A stretch of 64,000 bases of DNA from Capra hircus (Eukaryota; Chordata; Mammalia; Artiodactyla; Bovidae), in contig NC_030817.1 in assembly GCF_001704415.2 (NCBI RefSeq), positions 50,329,550 to 50,393,549 on the forward strand. Direction: 5' to 3'. Below, one piece after another: positions 23,960-36,775 of this stretch. The position numbers and the translations under genes are program-made. Below the pieces are notes generated by a model, which was not told the origin of the DNA, ran no database searches, and saw only the letters and a list, made by a program, of their open reading frames with translations. Position 1 is the first letter of the stretch; each line of letters starts with the position of its first letter.

Positions 23960-25655
23960 TACTAGTTCTAGAATATTTTGGGGGTAGTTTCGTTAGGATT
24001 TTCTATATAGACAGCCATCTCATTTGTAAATAGGAATCGTTTTATTTTTTCCTTTTGGTCTGTATGCACTTTACTTCTTTTTCCTGCCTTACTATGCTAG
24101 GTAGAACTTCCAGTACTATGTTGAATAAGACTGGTGAGAGTGGACATCTTCACCTTGTTCCTCATCTTAGGAGAAAAGCATTCCATCTTTACCATAAATA
24201 CAGTGTTAGCTGTATAATTGTAGATGGTCTTTATCAAGTTGGGGATGTTCCCCGTAGTCATATTTTTCAGGGAGTTTTTTGTTTTCCTTATCTAAAATTT
24301 GAATCATGACTAGGTGTTGAATTTTAGTAAATGCCTTTTTTCTGCATCCATCGATATGATCCTGTGATTTTTCTTCTGATTTTCAAATGTTGAACCAGTC
24401 TTGCGTCCCTGAAATTAACTCTACTTGGTCCTAGAGTATAATTCTTTTTATATATTGTTGAATTCTGTCTCCTAATACTGTCGAGGATTTTTGTGTCTGT
24501 ATTCCCGAGGGCTATTTGTTCTTTTTTCTTTTGGTACTGTTTTGGTATCAGGGTAGTATTGACTTCATCAAATGAATTGAAGTGTTTGTTACTCCTCTGT
24601 TTTCTGGGGAGAAGTTGTATAGAATTCATATTTATTCTTCTTTAAACACTTAGTATAATTCTTCAGTGAAACCATCTAGGCCTGGAGATTTCATTTTCAG
24701 AGTTTTAAAATTGTGAATTCCACTTCCTTGATGTTATGGGACTCTTCAAATGATCTATTTCTTATTCGGTAAGTTGTGGTAGTTTGCACTTTTTGGAGAA
24801 TTGGTCCATTTCATCTAAGTTGTCAAATTTATGTGTGTAGGGTTGTTTGTGGTATTCCTTAATTATCCTGTAGATGCTTGCAGGGTCTGTAGTGACAGTC
24901 TCCTATTTTATTTTGAAGGCGAAGGTCACTCAATCATGTCTGACTCTTTGTGACCCCAATGGGCTATGCAGTCCATGGAATTCTCCAGGCTAGAATACTG
25001 GAGTGGGTAGCTGTTCCCTTTTCCAGGGGATCTTTTCAACCCAACGATCGAACCCAGGTCTTCCGCATTGCAGGTGAATTCTTAACCAGCTGAGTCACCA
25101 GGGAAGCCCCTGAATACTGGAGTGGGTAGCCTATCCCTTCTCCAGTGGATCTTCGTGACCCAGGAATTGAACCAGGGTCTCCTGCTTTGCAGGCAGATTC
25201 TTTACCAGCTGAGCTACCAGGGAAGCCCATTTTATTTTATTTTTGATATGGGTAATTAGTATTTTATCTTTTTCTTTGTCAGTTTTGCCAGAGGTTTGTC
25301 AATTTTACTCATCTTTTAAAAGAATCAGCTTTTTGTTTCATCTCTTTTTTCCCTATTTTTCTTGTTTTCAACTTCATTGATTTCTGTTTTTTATCTTTAT
25401 TATTTCCCTCCTTTTGCTTGTTTTGAGTTTATAATACTCTTCATTTTCCAGGTTTGATTTTCTTGTTGGGTTTGGTTTTTTGGGGAATGACATGTTTGGA
25501 TATTTTCCTGGTATCTTTCTTTTATTGATTTCTAATTGGATTCCGCTGTGGTCAGAGAACACTCTATTTTCAGTTCTTTTAAATTTATTGAGATTTGTTC
25601 TGTGGCCCACAATACATTTTGTCATGGTAAATGTTCCCTGAGTTCTTGAAAAAAA
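23960..25655 (-). mobile_element. L1 ORF2-region fragment, antisense, split by a SINE
   Basis: Antisense reverse-transcriptase-region phrasing (agtactatgttgaataagac, gtgagagtggacatcttcac, gaaaccatctaggcctggag) and further upstream ORF2 sequence up to gtggtcagagaacac and an expanded A-run at 25649-25668. Frames are broken; only short peptides survive. It is interrupted by the Bov-tA at 24916-25230. Confidence 0.85.
24916..25230 (-). mobile_element. Bov-tA SINE with duplicated head, nested in L1
   Basis: Body from gaaggtcactcaatcatgtc, first head ending gagtcaccagggaagccc. A second junction plus head starts at gaatactggagtgggtagcc (25112) and ends gagctaccagggaagccc. The repeat period is 119 bp, the same arrangement as at 3752-4048. 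Confidence 0.9.
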
Positions 25656-25668
25656 AAAAAAAAAAAAA

Positions 25669-27202
25669 TCTGTTTTACTAGAAAAGGATTTAAAAATGGT
25701 AAATACAGATCAATCTCATGGATAGAAAGAAAGATTTTTTTCGTGGGCAGTAGAAAGATTGTTCCTAGTTGGGCAAGATATTTAACCATCTCCAGTCTTA
25801 GTTATACCATTTACAAAATGGTAATGAGAATGCATTCTTTTTAGTAGTTTACAAATTCAACTTTATTTGCATGCTAAAAATAAGTAGTTAAAAAAAAGTA
25901 AGTATCAGATTATTTGACAGTGAAGGTTTTTTTCCCCCATTCACATAGTAATTGTGGATTTCTTTCCCCTGTTTTATAGTTGTCTTAGTAAACAGGAATG
26001 CTGGAAAAGACTTGCTTTAAATTAATTTGGGCATTGCATAAGAGCATAAGGTAGAAGATAAATATATGTGTTGGATCATAGTTTGATAGCACGTTTTTCC
26101 TCACAATATTTTTGGAGCATCTTTTTAGGTGAGCATGTCTGGACCATCCCCATATTCTTTGATGGCAGCAGCACAGCCCACTGCAATGATTTAACAGGGA
26201 TTCGGCCACTTGCTGTCTCTTCTGCTGCCCCAGCCTCATTGAACTCTCCTGAGAGTCTAGCATTTTCCTTCTAGAAAAATCAAAGAGCCTGACAAAGGAA
26301 CTCAGCAAACCAGGTCAGAGTCAGGAGAGCCAGGAATTCAAATTCATGAGCAGCTGAGTTAGGGGACTGGAATCAGAGGTGAGGGTGAGTCAGGACCAGG
26401 GCCCAGGCTGAGGTGGTAACCTTGTCGAATCAGCTGCCTTCTCTGGGATGGGGTTGGGCTCAACTGTGCTGAAGCCTGAAACTTTGTCTCCTACAAGGGT
26501 TGGCCACCAGACATGGCCAGGGAAGTTGGCCTAGGTCAAGTTTCTCCACCTTGCCTGTACTAAGTCACCTGTCAGGAACATGTAAAGCAAACTTTAGAGT
26601 CCCATGGCTCTGTTTCTGTCTGTGGAAATGGGAATGGTATTGTTGCAAAGGATCAGGAAGAAGGTAGGGAAAGGAGAGGAGAGGAAGGTGATTAACGAAT
26701 AGTGATAAAGAGGGAGGCACAGGCTTGGAGAGCAAGACAGCCTTTGGGCTCTTCCGGAAGAAGTAATCTGTTCTGATCACCAAATCTGGTGGATCCTACC
26801 TCTCAAGTAAATCTGCCTGCTCCTCCTCTGCCCCACTTCTGAGTCTCTCTTTAAACAGGAGTCTCTGCTCATAGCCATGGTTTGATTGAACTGATGAGAA
26901 CAGATTGTTACAAGTGACCATCTGATACATATACCAAGTGATGGAATGAATACTGGAGACATTGAGAGATCCAGAGGAGATCGAGGTCTTGGCAGAGTGG
27001 TGAGTGGGTGAGGGCTTCCATTTTATGCACATTGAGTCTGACTGTGTTGTGTTTGAGGGGTGTTTGGGACATCCAAGGAGAGGTCTCTGGTGCAAGAGAG
27101 AGGCTGGGCTGGAGTTACCAGTTTTGGTTGACACCAGTGGGCACCGCAGTAGTTAAATTATCCTAAGGAAGAGGCTATTTGAATTCTGCCCTAATTTTTT
27201 TA
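25669..27202. other. Intronic stretch without recognised repeats
   Basis: Nothing secure. 26280-27130 is purine-rich, with several chance open frames on the minus strand. Confidence 0.45.
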
Positions 27203-27660
27203 ATTTAAAAATTTTTATTATATATAGTAGATCCTGTTGGTTATCTGTTTTAAACATATCAGTATATACATGTCAATCCCAAACTCCCAACCTATCCTTC
27301 CCTCCCTGCTAACTAGAGTAGAAGGTCATTCTCTAAATTCATTCTGTGAGTCTTGTTTCTGTTTTGTGAATAAGTTCATTTGTATAATTAAAAGGAAAAT
27401 TCTGCATATAAGCAATACTATGACATTTGTCTTTCTGTCTGACTTACTCCACTTAGTGTGATAATCTCCAGGTCCATCCACATTCCTACAAGTGACTTTA
27501 TTTCATTCTTTTTGGTGGCTGAGTAATAGTCCATCGCACATGTGCACCACATCTTTATCCATTCATCTGTCAATAGACATTTAGGTTGCTTCCATGTCCT
27601 GGCTACTGTAAAGTGCTGCAGTGAACATTGGGGTGTGTGTATCCCTTACTATATTCCCAT
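27203..27660 (-). mobile_element. L1 3' region fragment, antisense
   Basis: ggttatctgttttaaacata, ctgagtaatagtccatcgca, ttatccattcatctgtcaat and gctgcagtgaacattggggt are antisense L1 3'-UTR phrases. Confidence 0.8.
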
Positions 27661-28619
27661 TGAAAGGATATGCTCTGGAACTTCCAGTTGATGTCACAGC
27701 AGTTGTAGGCCTGGCCCTGCCAGCCATGCTTGAGATACTGTGAAGATAAATTACTTTTTTGATGTTATTTTTCCCAACCTAGTTCAGCTGTGTTCCTGAT
27801 GCAATGTAGGCTTTTAGTGGAAGGAAACTTCAGGGAACAAACAGGCTTGAAAGTCTTTCTACCAATACTATCACACTAAACTCTAATTTCACATCAGGTA
27901 GAAAAGACCAAGATCAAATACTATTTTATGTGTGTATTTTGGGGAAAGGGGGTTGACTTTGCTAATTCATATTTATTATAAAGATCAAGACCTTCTCCTT
28001 GGGGAATGAATTTTCCCAGGATGGTAAATGGGTTCTAAACTTTTCCTTTCTCTTCTTGAGTTTATAACCTTCTTAATTTATTTTACCTTCAGCCAACATT
28101 ACTTATTTTTAGGTATGCAGAGCCAAGAAGAAGTTATTAATGAGGCAAGTTGGTTTATGTTTGTTTTTCTGGTAAAAGTGATACTGGGAACATTTGGAAT
28201 ACTGGGATAGAATACTTTTTTTTTCCCCTCACAGTATTTTTTAGGAAATCTGAGGGTTTGGTGTTCTCTGATATCGGTAACAATGTAAACGTCACTGGAT
28301 GCTATCAAATCTATGTACTTAAATTTTGGTTTTGTTCATGATTAGAACCGGGTATAGTTGCTTGCTTTGTAGGTAGTGCTGATTTTGAGAATCTCGCCTT
28401 TCCTGGCTGCTTATATAATGTGTAGGTCTAGAATGAAAAGTCATGTCTTCTGCCCAGATGCAATAGAGTTGGGTACAATGTGTTCAGATGCTGCTGGGTA
28501 TACTAGATGGAGGAAAAAGAACTTTAAGGTAGCCTTTCTTGAAAGTGACTTCAGGATTCTGTAACCTTTAGATATGGTTTCAGAGTATACAATATGTACA
28601 AGTTTGTTGTCAGATGTTT
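27661..28619. other. Intronic stretch without recognised repeats
   Basis: A/T-rich, no exon or repeat recognised. Confidence 0.45.
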
Positions 28620-29372
28620 TCCTTAATTTAGGATAGACTCTCTGGGTTACGTGGTGACTCTATATTTAATTGTTTGAAGAACTGACAAACTGATTTTTAA
28701 GGTGATTGCCTCCCTTTACATTCCCACCAGCAATGTGTGAGGGTCTCAGTTTCTTCATATCCTCCCCAACACGTGTTGTTATTTATCTTTTTAAGTATAA
28801 CCATCCTACTGGGTGTGAAATGGTATTTCATTGTGGTTTTGATTGATATTTCCCTGATGGCTAATGATATCCAGCATTTTTGCCTGTTCTCATTGGCCCT
28901 TTGTATATCTTCTTCGGAAAACTGTCTATTCAGATCCTTTGCCCATTTTTTAAAAGTTGGATTGTCTTTTTAGTATTGTTTTAACAATTCTTCATATAGT
29001 CTAGATACCAGCCTCTTATCACATATATAATTTGCAAAATGTTTCTCCCATTCTATGGCTTGCCTTTTCGCTTTCTTGATATTGTCCTTTGAAGCACAAA
29101 CATTTTAAATTCTCGTGATGTTCAGTTTATGTAGTTTTTCTTTTGTTAGTTGTATCATGTCTGAGAAACCATTGACCAAATCAGCGTCATGATGACTTAC
29201 TCTTCTTCTAGGAATTCAGTAGTTTTAGTATTACGGTTTTTATAGTTTTAGCTGTTACATCTAAGTCTGAGTTCCGTTTTTAGTTAAGTCTTAAGTATGG
29301 TGTGAGGTAGTGGGCCAGTTTCGTTCTTTTTGCATTTAGATATCAGTTGTCCCAGTACCATTTCCTTTGTAA
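28620..29372 (-). mobile_element. Old L1 fragment, antisense
   Basis: cattcccaccagcaatgtgt, tactgggtgtgaaatggtat, tcttcggaaaactgtctatt and cccattctatggcttgcctt are antisense L1 sequence upstream of the 3' UTR. Coding frames are broken. Confidence 0.85.
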
Positions 29373-29575
29373 AAAAGTTTATTTTATTGAAGTTTAGTTG
29401 ATTTAAAATATTGTGTTGATTTCTGCTGTGCAGCAAAGGGATTCAGTTATACGTATATATATTGTTTTTCATATTCTTTTACATTATGGTTTATTATACA
29501 ATATTGAATGGAGTTCTTTGTACTACACAGTAGGACCTTCTTTATCCATTCTATATGTGATAGTTGCATTTTAGA
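29373..29575 (-). mobile_element. Second L1 3' end inserted in or abutting the old L1
   Basis: ttattgaagtttagttgatt, tgctgtgcagcaaagggatt, ctacacagtaggaccttctt. It is a younger L1 3' terminus than its left neighbour, and L1 sequence like that of 28620-29372 appears to resume briefly after it (gaaacttttcttgccccatt). Confidence 0.7.
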
Positions 29576-29599
29576 AACTTTTCTTGCCCCATTGAATGT

Positions 29600-30369
29600 C
29601 TTTGCACTGTTCTCTCTCTGTTCAGCTGTGCTTTCCCAAGACCCTTAACTGTCCAAGTACCCCTAGACTTCAAGTTTGGCAGTGAGACCTGGACATTAGG
29701 GAATTAAGACGCTGACCCTAAAGAGACTGTTCAAACCAGAAGGGAATGAGATACTGCTATGTGCTAAGTTCAGGTCAGGGTTACTGCTCTTCCAGGTGGG
29801 TAAGAGACTGAGAGGAAAATGAGATAGGTTGCAAAAAACAAAAAGGATGTCATTGACCCTGAATGTCTAGAGGTAGCACTAGACACATTTTGACCCTGCT
29901 CTGCGTGCAACTTTACTGAGGTCACTTGGCCACCTGGAGAGATTTAGAGATTTGGACTTTCATTCAGTAGGCAACAACAGTTACTCGAAATAGTAAGAAA
30001 AAGGAAATGAACTTAAGCAGTAGAGAGCAAGGGTTCCTCATAATGGCTCTGTTACTAAAAAGCTGTGTGACCTCAGGCACCCTGCTTCCACCACACCTTC
30101 AGTTCTTTCCTTGTCAAAGCAGGCCTGGATTAACATCCTCTTGGGTCCTTTCCTACATTTAAGTTCTGTGGAGCTGGTATATTTGAAGATAACTGTCAAC
30201 ATGGTCAGGCTTCGCGATTTAGAAACTCTGTTATAAAAAAGATACCTGTAAGTGCCAGAAAGTTAAGAAACACTCAGATAAACACATGCACACACACTGG
30301 TGCAGCTATGGCTCAGGGAGACAGCTGATTGAAAGAGCTCCCAGTGGCCAGAGCTGCAACAATTTGAGC
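29600..30369. other. Intronic stretch with a faint MIR
   Basis: A MIR-like core (aagctgtgtgacctcaggca) is visible near 30058-30100; otherwise nothing recognised. Confidence 0.4.
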
Positions 30370-31330
30370 ACTACAGTAAAGGAGTATTGAATTATAACCG
30401 CCAACGTAAAGTAAGTCCCCGTGGATGCATACTGATGGAAACAAAAGGTTGAATAAATAAATAAAGGGGGAAAGATAGATAAGTCTCTCTTAAATAATAA
30501 TTCCAAGTAATTTATAAAGGTACTTTGCTTTCAAGGAGGTAGAGTTTAGCTCCCCACTTTTTAAGTGTGGGTTGTACATAGTGACTTCCTTCCACAGAGT
30601 ACAGTTTGGAAAGAGGGTGAAAGAAGAATAAAACTTTATTTGGGGTCAGTGATGAAACCTGACACCACTGCCTCAGCTGAGAATCAAGGTCGATGTCATT
30701 AGTGATTAATCACATGGGTAGCCCAGACCCTTGATAATGATTATTGGATGGCATCACTGACTCAACGGACATGATTATGAACAAACTCTGGGAGATGGTG
30801 AAGGACAGGGAAGCTTGGCATGCTGCAGTCCATGGGGTCACAAAGAACTGGACATGATTTAGCCACTGAACAACAACAAATAATGTCATGGGAATGGCAC
30901 TTAACCTCTGTGGTCTTCTTCCCTGAAATCCACAACCCTAGTCTAATCACAAGGGAAAACATGAGAAACCTCCTAATTGAGGAGTATTCAACAAATACTT
31001 GACAAGTACTCTCCAAACTGTCAAGGTCTTCAGAACCAAGGAAAGTCTGAGGAACTGTCATAGCCAAGAGGAAGCTGGGGAGACAGGATGACTAAATATA
31101 GGTGGCATCCAGGCTGGAACTGAACAGAAAAGGGGCATTAAAACTAAGGAAGACTAAATGAAGCATGAACTTTTGTTCACAGTAATGTATCAGTATTGGC
31201 TCATTAATTATGACAAATGTGCCACACTAATGTAAGATGCAATAAGAGAGGAAACTGGGTGTGAAGTGTATGGGAACTTTGTATTAGCAACTTTTTTCTA
31301 AAATCTAAAACTGTTCCAAAATTTTACTTA
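30370..31330 (+). mobile_element. Old L1 3' UTR, sense, split by a BovB-derived SINE
   Basis: cctctgtggtcttcttccct, actgtcaaggtcttcagaac, tgtcatagccaagaggaagc, ctcattaattatgacaaatg and a terminal ctaaaactgttccaaaattt fit an old mammalian L1 3' UTR in sense orientation. Confidence 0.55.
30741..30879 (+). mobile_element. BovB 3' end (ART2-like), sense
   Basis: ttattggatggcatcactga, gatggtgaaggacagggaag, tgcagtccatggggtcacaa and an (AAC) tail. Nested in the old L1 3' UTR. Confidence 0.8.
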
Positions 31331-31379
31331 AAAGAACCTCCCTGGTGAAAACTGCTGACACCCAATTCAGTACATCTTC

Positions 31380-31560
31380 TGTAAAGTCAACTCTGATCAG
31401 CCTTCTCCAATACCACCGCCTTCTCCACTGCCCATCATTTGCAGCTCTGTTACACCACACTGCCCAACTAGCCTGGGAGCTCCTTGTTCATCTTCATGCA
31501 CTGCCTCTGGCCTGCAGGAGGGACCGGGCATGTTTGTTGACTGATAAAATGAAGCAATGA
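31380..31560 (+). mobile_element. Probable LINE2 3' fragment
   Basis: Pattern ctagcctgggagctccttgt, a gggcatgtttgttgactga segment and gaagcaatgaatg resemble the L2 3' end. Diverged. Confidence 0.35.
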
Positions 31561-32014
31561 ATGTAAGAAAAAGTATTTAATGGTCTCTTAGGTGCATGAC
31601 CTCCGTTACTGTGGTCACTATACTCAGAGATCGACTTTGTAGCTCAGAGGCTGAATTGTAATTGGATGATGATGCCACGATGCAGGCTGAGAAAGAAATA
31701 CCTTTTCTTTCTACTTTGGAGAACAGTAAGGTTCACAGTGAAATCCTGTCAGTTAGAGTGCTCTGAGTATGTATTCATTCCAAGTGGGATTCACATAGTA
31801 CTACTGAAATCAACTCCCTTACTCCCTAACTCTCCAGCTCTCTCCCAAGTCTTTCTAGTTAGAGACTTTGTTTCTTCATTGAAGGCTTTTACTCTTTGAA
31901 ATCCTCAGTTACGATGACTGCTCTGGAGGAGGTCAGCATATTTATCATCTGGAGTCTTCGCTTTCTCAGACTGATGAATGCAGAACCTGGGAGAATGGGT
32001 AGAAAGACAGGTAC
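31561..32014. other. Intronic stretch without recognised repeats
   Basis: Nothing recognised. Confidence 0.4.
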
Positions 32015-32385
32015 CTCTTTTTAAAATTTATAATACAATTTTTGAAAGTTTCTTTTCGTTTACAATTACTGCAAAATAAAGGCTATATTCCCCATATTGG
32101 ACAATACATTCTTGAACCTATCTTACACCCAGTAGTTTGTACCTACCTCTCCCCTCCCCTCATACTCCCCTCCTCTTTCTAACCGTAGCCATTAGTTTTT
32201 TCATCTGTATCTATGAATCTGCTTTTTTATTTTTTTTCACTGTATTCACTAGTTTGTCTTTAGAGAACGACAGAATTGGACAGTCTACTTATTTCACTTA
32301 ACATCAGGCCCTCCAAGTCTATCCATGTTGCTGCAGATGGCTAAGTTTCATTCTTTTTTATGGCTGGATAGCATTCCATTGTACT
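32015..32385 (-). mobile_element. L1 3' region fragment, antisense
   Basis: gacaatacattcttgaacct, acccagtagtttgtacctac, ccatgttgctgcagatggct and atggctggatagcattccat. Confidence 0.8.
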
Positions 32386-33028
32386 TCTTAATGCATAAGC
32401 TAGAGGAACTGAACCTCTCAGTGGTCCCAGAAAATGAGGCTCAAAAGATGAGGTGGGCCCAACTTGATTTACTTCTTCAGAGACATCATATACACTCTAA
32501 ATTGTACTCCACTCCTACATGATAGCACAGGGCAAAGATGAAATGCTATGAAGTTCTCATTTGAGGGGCAGATTTCTGGAAGCAATAGGTTTGCAGCTGT
32601 TGTTTTTATACTTTGACATTTTTTCCAGGATGAATCTGAGGCAGCTTACAAGAGTATATATAATACAATAAAAATACATATAATTATAAAAAAAATTATG
32701 GAAGCGTATAAATTCAAATACAGTTAATCTTGAGGGTAGTGGGGACAAAAGACAGCCCAATTATGTAGTCCAAAGATCATGAAAGAGAATTAAAAATGCG
32801 GCCCTGAGATTTTTAGTGGTTAGAGTAAAAAATAAATATGATTGGTATTAAGATACTTGCTGTCCATAAGGGAAAAAGCAATTTCCTCAGAGAAAGTAAA
32901 GCTTTCTTTTGACATACCGTTTTGAAAATTACACCCAAGTTTCTTTCCTAGCCTGGGGATTATAGAGACTTCCTGAGCAGAGAGAGGAGGTAGATGCTGA
33001 GATCCAGACAGGCCCGCATTTATGCTGT
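32386..33028. other. Intronic stretch without recognised repeats
   Basis: A/T-rich in 32630-32710 (many ATA and AAA runs); no exon. Confidence 0.4.
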
Positions 33029-33040
33029 CCTCAGGCTCAC

Positions 33041-33777
33041 AGCAAAGAGGAACTAAAGAGCCTCTTAATGAAAGTGAAAGAGGAAAGGGAAAAGCTGGCT
33101 TAAAACTCTACATTCAAAAAACTAAGATCATGGCATCCAGTCCCATCACTTCATGGCAAATAGATAGGGAAACAATGGAAACAGTGAGAGATTTTATTTT
33201 CTTGGGCTCCAAAAGACTGCAGATGGTGACTGCAGCCATGAAATTAAAAGATACTTGCTCCTTGGAAGAAAAGCTATGACCAACCCAGACAGCATATTAA
33301 AAAGCAGAAACATTACTTTGCCAACAAAGGTCTGTCTAGTCAAAGCTATGGTTTTTCCAGTAGTCATGTATGGATATGAGAGTTGGACCATAAAGAAGGC
33401 TGAGTGCTGAAGAATTGATGCTTTTGAACTGTGGTGTCGGAGAAGACTCTTGAGTGTCCCTTGGACTGCAAGGAGATCCAACCAGTCCATCCTAAAGGAG
33501 ATCAGTCCTGAATATTCATTGGAAGGACTGATGCTAAAGCTGAAGCTCCAATACTTTGGCCACCTGATGTGAAGAACTGACTCATTGGAAAACACCCTGA
33601 TGCTAGGAAAGCTTGAGGGCAGGAGGAGAAGGGGCCAACAGAGGATGAGATGATTGGATGGCATCTCTGACTCAGTGGACATGAGTTTGAGCCAGCTCGG
33701 CGAGTTGGTGATAGACAGGGAAGCCTGGTGTGCCGTAGTCCATGGGATCCCCTAGTTGACTGAGTAACTGAACTGAA
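33041..33777 (+). mobile_element. BovB (RTE) LINE 3' portion, sense, with 9-bp TSD
   Basis: 5'-truncated BovB. It begins in the region just after the reverse-transcriptase core (gaggaactaaagagcctctt), continues through the C-terminal coding region (ctaagatcatggcatccagt, ctcttgagtgtcccttggac) and ends gtaactgaactgaa. Direct repeats caggctcac at 33032-33040 and 33778-33786 delimit it. Frames are interrupted (for example the tga at 33288). Confidence 0.92.
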
Positions 33778-33789
33778 CAGGCTCACTAT

Positions 33790-34600
33790 AGAAACCAAAC
33801 AGATCATTGCCCTGGAGTCTTGAATAGCCCTGGGTTTGGGTATTTCGTTTCCTTATTGAGAATTATGGGAGCACATCTGTTCTCTTGTATTGGTGGGAAA
33901 AGGGGCCTCGTCAAGCTGCCCTATGTAGACGCATGAGTATTCAGGATTCTGACATCTGTTTAGATCTCAGGAATAAGCAAGGTGAGGACAGCAAGAATAT
34001 TGGTTGGGAACTAATGCTTTTAATAATGAGTGCATGGTTTTAAGTTTGCCATGAGTAAAATTTGCAGGTGATAAAGTTCAGTCACATTGATTCTCTTGTC
34101 ATTCTTTAGAAAATATTATAAGTTCACATAACAGCTGAAGAAAGATATGGTCCCTGGAAGTCAGAAAAAAACTCATTCAGTATTATTTAAATCATGCTTT
34201 CTTCCTTTTGACAGGGTTACTAAGCGAGGAGATTGGGGTTACTGACCAATTTGGGAAGAATTTTCCAGTGATGGACAGCAAGACTCTTGGCCCAGTCCTG
34301 TTAACTTATTTTCCATAAAAAAGACACAGAAAGCATACTCATCCAGTTCTGTAGGTGACCCCCAGCAGGCAGAGAGAGCCCACTGCTAAATGATAGACCT
34401 GAAGTTCAGAATGGCCTCAACAGGCAGGAATACCAGCTTAAAAGTCAACTTGATTAAACTGAAAAGATATAAATGACATCTCTTGTTTCTTTTTCTTTTA
34501 TATGTTTGGAATGCAGGATCCAAGGCTGAGTAGGAATTAGGGATGACCCTAAAGTCCACAGATACACTCACGTGTATTAAGTCAACATACTGTCAGGCTT
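33790..34600. other. Intronic stretch without recognised repeats
   Basis: Nothing recognised. Confidence 0.4.
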
Positions 34601-34604
34601 CATT

Positions 34605-35160
34605 TGAAAAAAAAATTTTTTTAATTGAAGTATAGTTGATTTACAATATTGTGTTTCTGGAGTACAGCAAAGCAATTCAGTTATATATATTCCATTTCAT
34701 ATTCTTTTTTCCATTATGATTTATTAGAGGATATTGAATATAATTCTGTTATACAATAGGACCTTGTTGTTTATATATTTTATATATAGTAGTTTGTATC
34801 TGCTAATCCGGAATTCCTAATTTATCCCTCTCCCACACCCTTTTGGTAACTGTAAGTTTGTTTTCTATGTCTGTGTGTCTGTTTCTGTTTTGTAAACCAG
34901 TTTGTGTTATGTTTTAGATTCTGCACATAAGTTATATCTTATGATATTAGTCTTCCTCTTTCTTACTTAAGTATGGTCATCTCTGGGTCCATCCATGTTG
35001 CTGCAAATGGCATTTTTTTGGTGTGTGGCTGGATAGTTATTCTCTTGTATGTATGTACCACATTGTCTTTATCCATCCATTCATCTGTCACTGGATATTT
35101 AGTTGCTTCCAGTTCTTAGCTATTGTGAATAGTGCTGCTATGAACATTGGAGTAACGTGC
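34605..35160 (-). mobile_element. L1 3' region fragment, antisense
   Basis: aattgaagtatagttgattt, gtacagcaaagcaattcagt, caataggaccttgttgttta, ccatccatgttgctgcaaat, ctatgaacattggagtaac. Confidence 0.85.
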
Positions 35161-36665
35161 TGTCAAACTTTAGAATCCTCCAAACTACCATTTCATGGAT
35201 TCAGAGAGCTTGCAAATTCTTAAATTCTGTTCAACTGCTGTGGTTATAATAGGCACTTGATAACTTTCCCCACTCAGTGGTTTTTGGCAAACAGCAAGTA
35301 TTTATTGAGCTCCAGTTGTATATAGGTCAAGGTACTGGAGCTGAGAAGGTAAATGAGACATGATCTCCATCCCAAGAAACCCAGGCCTCTCTCCTAATTG
35401 TGTGCAGGTGGTGGACGAAGTCATATGCCCCTGTTGTACCCCACAGTACTCAGAAGAGTAGTATAAACAGTAAGCACCCAGAGAGAAATGCCAGAATACT
35501 AATTGGGGGTATCAGCCTGAAAATCACTTAGAAAATCAGGTTCACAAGGCAAGAGAACAAGGGGACCAAAGACTTATCATTTTTATATGCCTATGGTCTT
35601 GCCATTTAAAAATGTTTCATTAGTAGGCTCATCTCGTGACTCATTTTAAAGGCGTAGTCATTCTATGTTTTTAGATAACTGGATAGTGTGCAAGGGAGCT
35701 GGAGGGGCTGGGAAGGACCTGTGTTCTGAATTGGAGACCAGAAAGCTTTACTGATGGTGGAAACATGGAGAATTCTGTCTTCTCGCCTCATCTGTATCTC
35801 TCTGTTGCAGCTCTGTTGAAATCCAGGGTGTGAAAGAGCCCACCTCTGCCACCACCCTGTCTCTTGGTCCTTTTTTCCCCTCGGCACCTGGTTTCAGCAC
35901 TTAACACCCTTCCCTTGTGAGTGGCTTATAATAAACTGCTCATATACGATCAGGCCATTAAAAATAGAAAATTCAGAAGCATTAGGAAGGATGGCTTTTA
36001 TTTTGGGAAAGGACCCAATCCCATGAACTTTCTGTTCTTTCTGTCTGGGATGAAGTGGGCCTGGTTCTTCAGTTTAGACAGATTGCAAACTGGTGCACGG
36101 TACGTTTTCCACCCCAGAACAACTGGAGTGTATCTTTCTCTGTTCATTCCTGAGCCCCATCCGCTTGTGAGAGTGCGCAGCATTCAGCGGGTATACCACC
36201 CAGCAGACTCTGGCCAAGGGTGTTCCTGGAATTGTGAGCATCTGGGCGTGAGCCCAGGCCCTGGCAAGTTTGCCATCCCTCTAAATGTCTCCATGTGCTC
36301 CTTGTGCAGAACTCGAGTAGGGCTGGAAGGGAGCGCCTCTGCTCTGGACTCAGTAGCTTTCTCTTTGCTCTTCCCTTAGGGATTTATTGCCCATTTGACA
36401 GGAATTGTGAAGAGGATTTTCATCACCTTGAAACGCCTCCAAGGCAGGGTCTTGTTTTATTTTTCCTCACATTTTTGGGGGCTTTGAAGTCTACAGGATC
36501 TGTTCATATAACTTGGTGATACCCTGTGGGTCACTGAACCCTGGACTTTCCCTGTAGTTTTTTCAGAAAGTTTCTCCTTAAAAGTTACTGAAATAGCTCA
36601 CCTGCGTGACCCTCTGAAATCAGCTGTCAGCAATTGATTTGCACTATATCCGTATTCTTCTTGTT
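35161..36665. other. Intronic stretch without recognised repeats
   Basis: Includes a plus-strand open frame at 35921-36379 (152 codons) without a recognisable domain; treated as chance. Confidence 0.4.
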
Positions 36666-36775
36666 TCCTTTTTTTGGCCTCTTTGTGTGGTATGCGGATC
36701 TTAGTACCCCAACCATGGATCGAATATTTGCCCCCTGCTTTGGGAGCTCGGAGTCTTAACCACCATCAGGAAAGT
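36666..36775 (-). mobile_element. CHR-type SINE fragment, diverged
   Basis: tttggcctctttgtgtggta, ccccaaccatggatcgaata and ggagtcttaaccaccatcag. Confidence 0.6.

Noticed and set aside
35921..36379. 152-codon plus-strand ORF in the same direction as the gene
   Set aside because: Not coiled coil, no suitable phase-0 acceptor/donor pair, no domain; an extra CGNL1 exon here is unlikely.
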